From contig JAFLTJ010000018.1 in NCBI GenBank assembly GCA_022510465.1, positions 1 to 33,258 on the forward strand: 33,258 nt of DNA, in the 5' to 3' direction. Shown here in pieces: positions 17,201 to 25,000 of this stretch. Under the pieces are notes generated by a model. That model was not told the origin of the DNA. It searched no databases and saw only the letters and a program-made list of their open reading frames with translations. Each line of letters opens with the position of its first letter. Positions within the stretch are counted from its first letter, which is position 1. A program made the translations under genes and the position numbers. Source of the DNA: Muribaculaceae bacterium (lineage in GTDB: Bacteria; Bacteroidota; Bacteroidia; Bacteroidales; Muribaculaceae).

Positions 17201-17608
17201 GGCAAATGTGCGCAGAATTGTTTGGAAGAATGCGTCTATTGTGTTGACTGAAAATACACTGTAGTCGTAAAGTATTGCATTAAGGGCGATGCCGGCGGCC
17301 TCAACAAGAGCGCTTTTTGTACACCCGAAAATATCGCATAGGGCAGGTATATATTCGCTTGGCTTTTCCCAATTAGGCTCTTTCCCGGCTATTAGCGCGA
17401 TTTCATGTATAATGCGCCGTTTCATTTCCTCGGTAGCTTTGACGGTGAACGTGATTGCAAGGATATGACGATGGATGTCCCGAGGGTTTTTGTTGAGACG
17501 GTATTTGCCGGTTTCGGGGTCTTGTATGCCCAAAATCAGCTTGATATATTCGAGAGCCAGGGTGTATGTCTTGCCGGAGCCGGCCGATGCTTTATAGATG
17601 TTTAACAT
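14207..17608 (-). CDS. AddA/RecB-type UvrD-family helicase-nuclease
   Basis: A 1133-residue DNA-end-processing enzyme of the AddA/RecB type (UvrD helicase plus RecB-family nuclease), expected to unwind and resect double-strand ends before RecA loading. Helicase motifs: Walker A ASAGSGKT (7-14), Walker B LIDEFQDTSELQW (about 425-437), TIHKAKGLEFKVVIVPF (about 782-798) and VTYVAFTRAVEALTIYI. The C-terminal nuclease domain has RGNAIHAILSR (upstream histidine), PDRV, and VIDYKTGKQEE (about 1084-1094), so the PD-(D/E)XK residues are all present. The start at 17608 places the Walker A loop at residue 7, as in close relatives. It lies 20 nt after the SUI1 gene and 12 nt before a GT2 gene. The AddB-like nuclease partner is not next to it, although the window shows more than 10 kb on both sides. 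Confidence 0.93.
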   Translation of the reverse strand: MLNIYKASAGSGKTYTLALEYIKLILGIQDPETGKYRLNKNPRDIHRHILAITFTVKATEEMKRRIIHEIALIAGKEPNWEKPSEYIPALCDIFGCTKSALVEAAGIALNAILYDYSVFSVNTIDAFFQTILRTFAREAELMGNYDVELDDDSAIVFGVNQMFSSLNEGQTYSTLEEKEMADIRTRQLSEWIFSYIQTKINDGQAFDILNRSSKGHGKMITLIKGMSGEKFKLNYDLMMEYLEDTDRITDFAKALTQRALTIRKDISDNFTHLKNYIDGDAGLVYSKDNKKSTVNNHAWAGITKYADCPPDIKIGATEPKIAADHREFFSKYGKSTDYVNDSHLASLISNAYKTLVDGYSDYLMIEAVGRNLFILGLLERVYTNVRQFSSENNFILLSDTASLLRKIIGEDEIPFVYERIGQEFKHFLIDEFQDTSELQWQNLRPLINESLGTNNSNLIIGDVKQCIYRFRDSDPTLLRDIGLSFPKHANPIKNNLGGNTNWRSANEIVQFNNTLFLNLGRELGHGRIYDSVVQPIPDREKPKHGYVKAVAINAKPEEDFNAIVLERLIDDINIALDNGYPPGDIAILVRRRVEGEALIKHIIDNRDKLHHNDLRVVSDDAMGLADAPIVRMIISILEYIAETFDNDNNPTKADTAAQRIARLINHYEHLLTKFNNETTALNEAIKMVRQYDGKANKSSIDIDVESIIDMTCLSLPSLVERIVAKYLKQNNDSLYIAAFQDVVLDYAERNGSDIRDFLKWWSINGSKTKVAGATDPNAIRVMTIHKAKGLEFKVVIVPFVNTKVPDFRSPEWFIPPDIPFVDNKACIPPMLPIMPSEQIKKIPGFSAQYQQLVDEQTLDELNVTYVAFTRAVEALTIYINPNGKNNLGSHVFRALCESSSDMVEKWLSENAEAKALTTNPLIAVAERILDEDAPSVKVCTIGTYPKYHAVTKTNYTAVDPTRVDAMPPYSSDNRDDLWADTCLDTPAVSRAGERGNAIHAILSRVRNISDLDKAVRDTIHSGIISASDYSTYFNYLSKRLDSQAVKRWFDGYCRVLLERTIANTSETHARLRPDRVVWTADGSIEVIDYKTGKQEESHHNQVRGYIAQLTKMGFSNVKGFIWYLKDDSIIPVA

Positions 17609-17628
17609 AGCTTCGCGAATGGGATTGG

Positions 17629-17988
17629 TTAACCGATTTTTACCTTGAACCCGAGTTGTCGCAGTCTTGAAGCAACATCGTCACAGCGGTCTCCCTGGAT
17701 GAGAATCTCTGTTCCCCTATGACTGCCACCGGTGCCGAGGAACCGGCGGAGGTTGGCGGCTGTTTGTGCTATTAATTCGCGGTTGGCCTCGGTATCGTCG
17801 TTGAATCCATAGACGATGGTTGCCACTTTCCCGGCCCTGCCTTTTGTTGAGCGTTGAACGTGGAGCGTTACCGACGCGGCCGCCTGCTTATCGGGCGCGT
17901 CGGCTGTTTCTATGCTCTCTTCGGGGGGAATCTCACTTCCGGGTAAAGAGGAGCGTAGAGCACCGAGGGTATTCATCCAATCATTCAT
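17629..17988 (-). CDS. SUI1/eIF1-like translation factor (YciH family)
   Basis: A 119-residue protein with a SUI1 domain (about 40-118), related to eukaryotic initiation factor eIF1 and bacterial YciH, thought to influence start-codon selection on the 30S subunit; its bacterial role is poorly defined. The conserved core reads FLGTGGSHRGTEILIQGDR, followed by a C-terminal LRQLGFKVKIG. I chose the ATG at 17988 (MNDWMNTLGALRSS) over an upstream in-frame start because the latter lies inside the preceding gene and its sequence looks like a shadow of that gene. The start overlaps the stop of the upstream lipoprotein gene by 8 nt (ATGAATGA on the minus strand), a translational-coupling arrangement. 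Residues 1-38 are low in conservation and acidic. Confidence 0.88.
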   Translation of the reverse strand: MNDWMNTLGALRSSLPGSEIPPEESIETADAPDKQAAASVTLHVQRSTKGRAGKVATIVYGFNDDTEANRELIAQTAANLRRFLGTGGSHRGTEILIQGDRCDDVASRLRQLGFKVKIG

Positions 17989-18481
17989 AGTCGTGATGGT
18001 GGTATTCGTCGGGGAACTCGGGTATTGAGTCAAACGGGATAAGGTCGAACGCGCTGGAGTCGTCGGTAGTCCATTCGATTCCCGGAATGTTGGCGGCGCG
18101 GTCAAATGTGTGAACAATTGCGGCGAGCAGTATTACATTCTTCTGTTGCTCAATGGGTACCGACTGGTAGTAGGCCATGGCCGAGTCGGTATTTGCGGTC
18201 ATTGCGTCTCGCCAGCAACGGGCTGCGCGGTCGATAATATCCGTGTCATCAGTCATATCGGCCAATTGCATGTATATCAGCGATATGTGGGCTAACTGTG
18301 AAGCCGTCAGGTTGGAGTTGTTGTCGAGAAGCGAGTTGCAAATTTCGCGAGCAAGATTGCTGTCGCCTCCGATAAGGGCGTTGTCGGCTGCGTCGATTTC
18401 GGCAGCCGGGTCGGGAGAGGAGCATGCAACGAATATGACGGAAAGAATAATGACGACTAATCGGTTTAAGATATTTTTCAT
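17981..18481 (-). CDS. Small lipoprotein, helical, unknown function
   Basis: Not recognised as a named family. A lipoprotein signal ends at C20 (MKNILNRLVVIILSVIFVAC). The remaining part of 166 residues is acidic and looks mostly helical, with a pattern reminiscent of TPR repeats (AEIDAADNALIGGDSNLARE, LTASQLAHISLIYMQLADM, DRAARCWRDAMTANTDSA), then a tail ending in EYHHHDYE. It would sit in the inner or outer membrane facing the periplasm. It is the second gene of the six-gene run, 19 nt after another small lipoprotein gene and overlapping the SUI1 gene by 8 nt. The C-terminal His/Asp/Glu-rich end might bind metal, but that is speculation. Conserved hypothetical is the safest label. Confidence 0.8.
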   Translation of the reverse strand: MKNILNRLVVIILSVIFVACSSPDPAAEIDAADNALIGGDSNLAREICNSLLDNNSNLTASQLAHISLIYMQLADMTDDTDIIDRAARCWRDAMTANTDSAMAYYQSVPIEQQKNVILLAAIVHTFDRAANIPGIEWTTDDSSAFDLIPFDSIPEFPDEYHHHDYE

Positions 18482-18500
18482 GTCAAGAATGTTTGGGTGG

Positions 18501-18905
18501 TTAGTCCTGGGTGTTTACGCGGCGGTGCAGGTCGTAAATCAACCCCTCCCGTTCAAGCCTGAGAGTGATGTCGTTGAATGAAACGACGTAATATGTTTTT
18601 CGGGCCGGGATATTGTCAATCAGGCTGCTGTCGCCCTCCCATGTAATTTTGTCGGGATTGAGATTGAGGAGTAAAGAGTCGTTTTTTACGTTCCAATCGC
18701 CTTCAACACTGTAGGTTAGCACGTTGGGCTTAACGGCAGTGATAGTGCATGAGCCATCGCCGTTCAGCCGGAGAATCGGAGTCCCCAGGCTTATTTCAGG
18801 TATGTAGTAGTCGCCAATCATCTTTTTTGCTTCGGGGGTCAGTTTATTGCATCCCGACAGCAGTATGGTTGTTGTTGCGACAAGGAATAAAAGGTATTTT
18901 TTCAT
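18501..18905 (-). CDS. Small lipoprotein with beta-rich (lipocalin-like) body
   Basis: A 134-residue putative lipoprotein. The signal MKKYLLFLVATTTILLSGC ends at C19. The body alternates short strands: YYIPEISLGTPILRLNGDG, SCTITAVKPNVLTYSVEGDW, DSLLLNLNPDKITWEG, TYYVVSFNDITLRLEREG. This pattern (a growing antiparallel barrel with a W after GDW) resembles the lipocalin-like domains common in Bacteroidota lipoproteins, but I cannot name the family. The ATG at 18905 is preferred over an in-frame ATG at 19010 because only the former gives a clean lipoprotein signal and lies downstream of the promoter at 18940-18970. It is the first gene of the six-gene run. Function unknown. Confidence 0.8.
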   Translation of the reverse strand: MKKYLLFLVATTTILLSGCNKLTPEAKKMIGDYYIPEISLGTPILRLNGDGSCTITAVKPNVLTYSVEGDWNVKNDSLLLNLNPDKITWEGDSSLIDNIPARKTYYVVSFNDITLRLEREGLIYDLHRRVNTQD

Positions 18906-18939
18906 GTTGGGAAACAATTGTCGGTATAGATTACAATTG

Positions 18940-18970
18940 CAAAGGTACAAAACAGTAGCCAAACCGCCAA
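18940..18970 (-). promoter_or_regulatory. Promoter of the lipoprotein-SUI1-addA-glycosyltransferase operon
   Basis: Minus-strand TACCTTTG (18947-18940) is an exact TAnnTTTG box with TTG (18970-18968) 20 nt upstream. The start codon is 35 nt downstream. No other such match was noticed in the short gaps inside the run, so this is the best single source of the six-gene message. Confidence 0.65.
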
Positions 18971-19005
18971 GAACAGAATTGCACCGGTCTTGAAACGGTT
19001 TGGCT
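18957..19005. repeat. 10-bp inverted repeat around the -33 region
   Basis: AGCCAAACCG (18957-18966) and CGGTTTGGCT (18996-19005) are perfect inverted copies 29 bp apart. A second shorter pair, CAAGA and TCTTG, lies inside them. The repeat overlaps the -33 side of the promoter at 18940-18970 and follows the metalloprotease stop by about 50 nt. It may be an operator, or a hairpin ending the protease transcript; no T run follows directly. Confidence 0.55.
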
Positions 19006-19055
19006 AACAAGCTTTATTTGTGGATGTTATCCCGGTATTACGGGTTGATATTTGA

Positions 19056-21893
19056 CTATTTTACGTAAATAATTTTTCCGAATGGCGCGATTGCATGCAG
19101 GCCAGGTGTTGCAGGGATGACGATAGAGCCCGAATTGTTGACAACCGCTGTTGTTTCCAGAAGCCCGAGGGTGTTGTAGATTCTTATTTGAGTTCCGACA
19201 GGGGCGTTTACAATAATGGTTCCATTGCCTGGAACAGCGGTGAAGCTGTTATCGCCGGCAGTTGTGAAATCTACGCCGCTTGACGCAGTGGTTATAACTT
19301 TCATTTCTTCGCTCATGGCGGTGAATAGCGGTGTGCTGTCATAGGCTCTAACAGAGTAGTAGTAGGTGCTCATGGGTTTCAGACCTTCGACGAGCGCCCA
19401 TGTCGCGTTACCCTGCTCGGCGTCGTCATAGTTGGTCAGCGGTGTTGACACATATCTGCCGCCATATCCCAAAACGATGTCGTCAACGTAAACGGAGCCT
19501 GAGCCGGTTTTGGTAAAGATTATTCTGATGGCTTTGACATCGTGGGGCATAGCGGCATCCTGATTATCACCGGTGCCGATGTTGATTGTGGTGCCCTCGG
19601 CTTTGTTAAGCGGATTCAGATAATAGAGATTTGTCCATTTGGAATCGATAAGAGCCTCAACTGTCAGAGCTGCATCTTCGCCAATGCTGTTTCCTCTGTA
19701 CCAGAAAGATAGCGAATTAATGTCGTCATCGGTGAGTGTGGGTGACGTTATACGGTCGGAGTTGGATGAAAGTCTCAGCGCCGGGGCCGCCTGGCCATAA
19801 TATCCTGAAATAGAACCGGTAGTTGATGATGTTGAGGTCCAACCCTCGGGCAGGAATGTTCCGGATTCGTTCTTGGAGAAATCGAACGTAATGTATTCCG
19901 GGTCAACCGGAATTTTTTCCACGACCGTAAGCCTATATCCAGCAGCGTCGTCAACGGCTTCCCATCGGGCTGTGAAATTGGTGTCTTCAATTCTTTCAGG
20001 TTCAAGTACCTTGGCAATTAGTTGCTCAAATGTTGCCGGCATTGTTGTAACCAAAATTCGATTTGAGTCTTCGGATGTTCTATCGTCGCTGACGGCGCGA
20101 ACAACGTAGGAGTATTGGCGATTGGGCGTCAGGCCGGTAATTTCAATCTGAGTAGCATCTTTTACCGGAATTGTGACAAATGGTACACGGGCCGGGGCTT
20201 GGCATACGTCGACTTCATATTGATAAGCTCCGATTCCAGGCTGCCAATGGGCGATGAAGCTAACGGGGGTAATATCGGAAGCTTCGGTGGCAATTACCGG
20301 GGTTAAATGCTCGCCACCTCCTTTGACTTTGAACGTAATCAGACCGTCTGATTCGTGAATGTCGGTCAACGGCATGTCAGGGTCATAATTGGTCCATGTG
20401 GTCATGGCCGGATTGGATGTTGAAGTGAAGCTTGTTTTATTGCTTGTGCCCGGGAACGGGTCTCCGCCGCGCGTGTTGTCGGTAAAGACATTGTCGGCTT
20501 CTATCAAGTCAACTCGTTGGTGCTGTGGTTGATTGTTTACCTGATTGTTAAGCCAGATGGCTTTGTTGAAGTCGATATGCCATATAAGCATTCCGTGCCC
20601 CGGAAGGAATTTATCCCAACCTACCTGTTGTCTGTTTTCAAGAACGAAATATTCCTCCTCTTTGTCGGTTCTAATCATAAGAGCTTTTCCTTCAGGGTCA
20701 CCCTCTGATATTGTGTGTAACGTGATATCTTCGGGTCCGGATAGGGCTCGAGGATTGAGCCATCCAACGCAGTAACGTTCAAAGGCAGAGTAGTTGGGAG
20801 GCGTGTTTCCGTGGTCGTTGTATGAGCCATGGTCCATGATTTCAAAATCACCGGGAGAGAAAGGCTTTGAACCGTCGGTGCCGTAAAGGTCGGGTAATCC
20901 GAGAACATGAGAATATTCGTGGCAGAATGTTCCGATACCCGCCCTGGTATCGCCGGAGGTGTTTTGCAATTCGTTTGTACAGGCGTAACTGTTGACGATT
21001 ACGCCATTGTATTGTAGCCTGATATTGTAGAAATCGACGAGCTTGGCAGAGTGAGGCCAGATTGTCCATGTAGGAGCGCCCTCGTTTTGTCCGTATCCGG
21101 CATAAAAAATGAAGATGTTGTCAACAAATCCGTCACCGTCATTGTCAAATTCACTCCAGTCGAGGTCGGGGTTTTGTTCATGCAGTTTGACGCACGCATC
21201 GCGCACCATCAACCATGCCTGCGAATCATAGGCCATAGCTGTTGCAGCACCGTAATAGGCCTCGGGGTGGTCAACTTGTATAGGCCCGAAGACGTGAAAG
21301 TCGGGGGTGAACACTCCGGCACTTTGATCTTTGAAATAGTCCAGGGTAGAACCTTTGGCACCGCCGTAGGAATATCCCGGTTGTGACGCGAGCTGCTGAA
21401 AAGCGTTTTGGGCGTCGGGGGTGGTGAATTTTACGTCTTCAAATTCAACGAGAAGCACCATGGCTTTTGGCGAACCGGTTGTTGGATAGTTGTTTATCAG
21501 CCCGCTGTTAGAACGAAGCGGAGCGGCACGGCGTGTATCACGAATGCGATTAACCTGCGTGGCGGCCATTTCAATCATTTTTTGACGGGGCAGAGCGGCT
21601 AACATGGCCGACTGCTCGGGCGAGCGCAGATTTACCTCGGTTGCTTTAATGCCTGTCGACGCCAGCAGCCCGGATTTGATTGTTGCGTATTCCAGCTGCC
21701 CGTTATCGGATGCGATAAGGAGGTAGCCGTCTTCGGATTCGTACCAATGGGCGTTCTCGTCACCGTGAAGAGTAACCGAAACGGTAGAACCATCGGGCTG
21801 GGGATATGATAAAATTCCATTTTTAGCCGGGATTGCAAAGGTTGCCATATAACATCCGGTCAGAACAATGGCGGTAAAAAGTTGTCTTAGCAT
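19056..21893 (-). CDS. Secreted M6-family metalloprotease with Fn3, jelly-roll and sorting domains
   Basis: A 945-residue secreted zinc protease of family M6 (immune inhibitor A type). The ATG at 21893 gives a signal peptide MLRQLFTAIVLTGCYMATFA; an upstream in-frame start adds 20 residues that precede it poorly. The propeptide covers about 20-130. The catalytic domain (about 140-525) has the zinc motif GTFCHEYSHVLGLPDLYG (H325, E326, H329, D335), an acidic DFDNDGDGFVDN loop (248-259, a shape often linked to calcium) and GHGMLIWHID (432-441). An Fn3 domain follows (about 530-618), then a second Fn3 (about 630-870) interrupted by a jelly-roll insertion (about 666-812), and a T9SS-like C-terminal domain (about 885-945). 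It is divergent from the 22041-26564 gene, which has the same C-terminal domain. Target proteins are unknown. Confidence 0.93.
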   Translation of the reverse strand: MLRQLFTAIVLTGCYMATFAIPAKNGILSYPQPDGSTVSVTLHGDENAHWYESEDGYLLIASDNGQLEYATIKSGLLASTGIKATEVNLRSPEQSAMLAALPRQKMIEMAATQVNRIRDTRRAAPLRSNSGLINNYPTTGSPKAMVLLVEFEDVKFTTPDAQNAFQQLASQPGYSYGGAKGSTLDYFKDQSAGVFTPDFHVFGPIQVDHPEAYYGAATAMAYDSQAWLMVRDACVKLHEQNPDLDWSEFDNDGDGFVDNIFIFYAGYGQNEGAPTWTIWPHSAKLVDFYNIRLQYNGVIVNSYACTNELQNTSGDTRAGIGTFCHEYSHVLGLPDLYGTDGSKPFSPGDFEIMDHGSYNDHGNTPPNYSAFERYCVGWLNPRALSGPEDITLHTISEGDPEGKALMIRTDKEEEYFVLENRQQVGWDKFLPGHGMLIWHIDFNKAIWLNNQVNNQPQHQRVDLIEADNVFTDNTRGGDPFPGTSNKTSFTSTSNPAMTTWTNYDPDMPLTDIHESDGLITFKVKGGGEHLTPVIATEASDITPVSFIAHWQPGIGAYQYEVDVCQAPARVPFVTIPVKDATQIEITGLTPNRQYSYVVRAVSDDRTSEDSNRILVTTMPATFEQLIAKVLEPERIEDTNFTARWEAVDDAAGYRLTVVEKIPVDPEYITFDFSKNESGTFLPEGWTSTSSTTGSISGYYGQAAPALRLSSNSDRITSPTLTDDDINSLSFWYRGNSIGEDAALTVEALIDSKWTNLYYLNPLNKAEGTTINIGTGDNQDAAMPHDVKAIRIIFTKTGSGSVYVDDIVLGYGGRYVSTPLTNYDDAEQGNATWALVEGLKPMSTYYYSVRAYDSTPLFTAMSEEMKVITTASSGVDFTTAGDNSFTAVPGNGTIIVNAPVGTQIRIYNTLGLLETTAVVNNSGSIVIPATPGLHAIAPFGKIIYVK

Positions 21894-21931
21894 AATTTTT
21901 GTGGTAATTAAAGTGCATTGAAATATGGGCA

Positions 21932-21959
21932 CAAATATAATGAATTTTGGCAAATCAAA
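21932..21959 (-). promoter_or_regulatory. Probable promoter of the M6 protease gene
   Basis: Minus-strand TATATTTG (21939-21932) matches TAnnTTTG. The nearest TTTG (21959-21956) is only 16 nt away, shorter than usual, so the -33 call is weak. The region overlaps the divergent promoter on the plus strand. Confidence 0.5.
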
Positions 21960-21977
21960 ATAATTAGCTTAACTTTG
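21946..21977 (+). promoter_or_regulatory. Promoter of the 1507-residue surface protein gene
   Basis: TTTG (21946-21949), a 20-nt spacer and TAACTTTG (21970-21977) form a full-consensus Bacteroidota promoter, about 63 nt before the ATG at 22041. Its upstream box overlaps the minus-strand promoter of the M6 protease. Confidence 0.7.
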
Positions 21978-22040
21978 AGGCCGCAAAACGACAGAAAAAA
22001 TCAATAATATTTAACATATATCTGTAATCTCTATTAATTT

Positions 22041-25000
22041 ATGAAACATTTGCCGAGAAAAAGTGTGTTGCTTGCAATTTGTGTAATAGCGACGATGTCG
22101 GCGTTCGGTTTATGGACCAAGACAGAAGATGCGGCTACTCCGCCGATGGAGATAATGCCTCCTACGGTGGTTTCGGCTTCAACAGAGGATGACGAAACAG
22201 TGAAATTTTATGGTTCTCTGGAATGGACCGACCGATGGGGAGAAATGGGTAGCGGAGTTTACAACTACGGTATCTATAGCTTCACCATAGACGGAGGAGA
22301 CCCATATTGGGAAAGCCGGGATGCAGTTCCCCACACGACAGGCGGAGGTATATATCTCGACGAGGCGTATTATGGCATAGCCGGGTCGTCTAATACGCAG
22401 AAGGCTATGAATACGTTCTACAAATATGACGCTATATCGTGGGAATACATATCGAGTAAATATTATGAATGCCCGCCGTCGCTGACTCATTCTCGCGCGA
22501 TGACGCATGACTATTCAACGGGAAAGACGTATGCTTTAGGTCTGAATTTTAATGACCCGACGATGAATCTCCGCGAGGTTAATCTGGAGACGGGAGAGAT
22601 GACCAATATAGCAACGCTTGACCGGTCGTTTAACGCTCTTGCCTGTGATGCAGACGGGCAGCTGTGGGCGTTTACAAAGGCGGAGCCGTTCCCCTATAAG
22701 GTGTCGCTTTACAAGATAGACAAAAATACCGGTAAATCTACTTTTGTAGGAGACCTTGGATATAATCAAAAATCGCAATATGCGGCAGCTTGTTATGATA
22801 TCAGAAATAACAAACTGTATTGGACTGCGGAATTGCTGGAATCGTATGACCAGTATTATCAGGAAACCTATGCCAGCTACCTGATGGAGGTTGATACCAA
22901 AACAGGCAAGGCCACTCCGGTGAAGAAGTTTGAAGCCGTGAATGTTCAGTTCTCGTCGCTTTATATAATGGACTCACATCCCAAGGCTCCGGAAGCTGTT
23001 AAGAATCTTAAGTTTACCTACAAGGAGGGAGAGTATTCCAAGGGAACAATCTCGTGTGTACTTCCGACAAAGGCTTACGACAGGTCAACGCTCACCGGGA
23101 ATCTCAAGATTGAGGTGTATATGGATGGCGTTCTTCAAGATACGCGGCAGAATATGAGCCCTGGACAGACATATACCGGCAGCGAAATCAGCCTGGCAGA
23201 GGGCAAGCATACCGTATTGGTGTATTGCTATAACGCTGCCGGACAGAAGAGTTTACGCTCGGAAATTACTTTCCTTAGCGGCGAGGATACACCGGAGGCG
23301 GTGAAAAATCTGCAGATGAGTTTCACCCCCGACCATAAAACGGCAACGCTGACGTGGGAGGCTCCGGAAACGGGCGGCAACAGCGGTATATTTGATGCAG
23401 CCAATCTGACGTACAGTGTAGTTAGACGTCCTGACGGGATAACGGTTGCAACCGGTCTTAAGGAATGTAAATTTACCGAGACACCCGACCGCGTGCAATA
23501 TCTAACGCAGTATGAGGTATATGCCGAGGCCGCTGCGGGGAAGGGTCAGTCAACCTATACATCACCGGTAATTATCGGAAAATCGCGTGACTTGCCATAT
23601 TTGCAGACATTTGATACTCAGACGGAGTTTTATTCAATGTATACCCTTGACCCCAAGGGGCTTGCAAAAGAAGACGGGCAGTACTGGATGTACCATCCGT
23701 CTTATCAGCTGGCAATATACTTTCTCAGTTACAGCAATCGTTTAGAGGTTGACGGCTGGATTGTGACTCCGGCGTTGAATCTGAAGGAGGATTATATTTA
23801 TCGGCTATCCTATCAGACTCAGGGATGGGCTTCGGGTCAACCTTTCCACCGGGAGATAGATATTCATCTTGGCGAGTATCCAACGGTTGAAAGTTTAGGC
23901 AGACAGGTTGCTTCCAACTCTTTTGATTTGATAGGCGGACAAACTGAGGTGGCATCAATGCTGTTTACAGCCAAAGCGAAGGAGTCATTTATAGGATTCC
24001 ATGCTACCGGTTCGGCTTACGACCATGTTTCGCTCGACAATATTCGCGTGACCGAATACGGACCGTCAACAATCCCGGCTGCTCCCGAACTTGTATCAAT
24101 CAACACCAGTGACGGCAATGCGAATATTACAGTTAAGTTGCCGACGCTTGATGCGGCAGGGCGCCCTGTAACCGGAATTACGGATGTTTACTTGTACACG
24201 TCGGATTTGTCGCGCCGTATAGCCGGAGTGGCGGTAGAGAATGGTCAGGTCGAGGCTACTGTTACAGACAAGAATCCTGCTTTTGATGTTAACAAGTATG
24301 CGGTTGTGGCTAAGAATAGCTCAGGCACGGGCCTTGACTTGCAGGTGTCGGTGAATATGAAACCCGATGCACCCAAACAGGTTGAAAATCTGACGCTGAT
24401 GACTGCCAACAATGGCAATAATGCAGTGTTGACATGGAATTATCCGGAAGACATGCTTGGTGTTGATGGAAATAAACTTACGGAGGATGATATTACGTAT
24501 GATATCTATCGTAAGGATAATATGCAGAGTGAATTGGTTGCATCGGTAAGTGGAACGACGAGTGCAACATTTAGCAATGTTCTGTCGTCTTATCCAAATG
24601 AGCGGCAGCGATATATCACATATTCGGTAGTGGCACGCACACTCGGAGGCGAGGCAAAAGCTGTAGAGGCCAGGGGCCTGTTTGGCCAGGCGTTTGAAAT
24701 GCCTTTGTATGAAAATTTTGCCGACGGGTCAAGCCTTAAGCCGTGGGATACGAGTCGCAATACGAATTGTTCATTCTACACGATGAGCCGCGGATACAAT
24801 CCGTCGTGCACTCCGACCGAGGGGAAAGTGCTGACATTCAATCCCAGTTTGAGCGGTGTGATGTGTAGCGGAATGTATGTGTCGCCGCGAATTAATCTGA
24901 CCGGACTGAATAATCCGAAGTTCAGCTTTACTGTATATCAATCGACAAATGTAAAACTGACGAGAGCAACAGTTCAGATAGGGCTCCTGGTTGAAAAGGA

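Noticed and set aside
17989-18117. Upstream start for the SUI1-like gene adding 43 residues
   Set aside because: The extension overlaps the lipoprotein gene in another frame and does not resemble the family; the 8-nt overlap start is typical of coupled genes.
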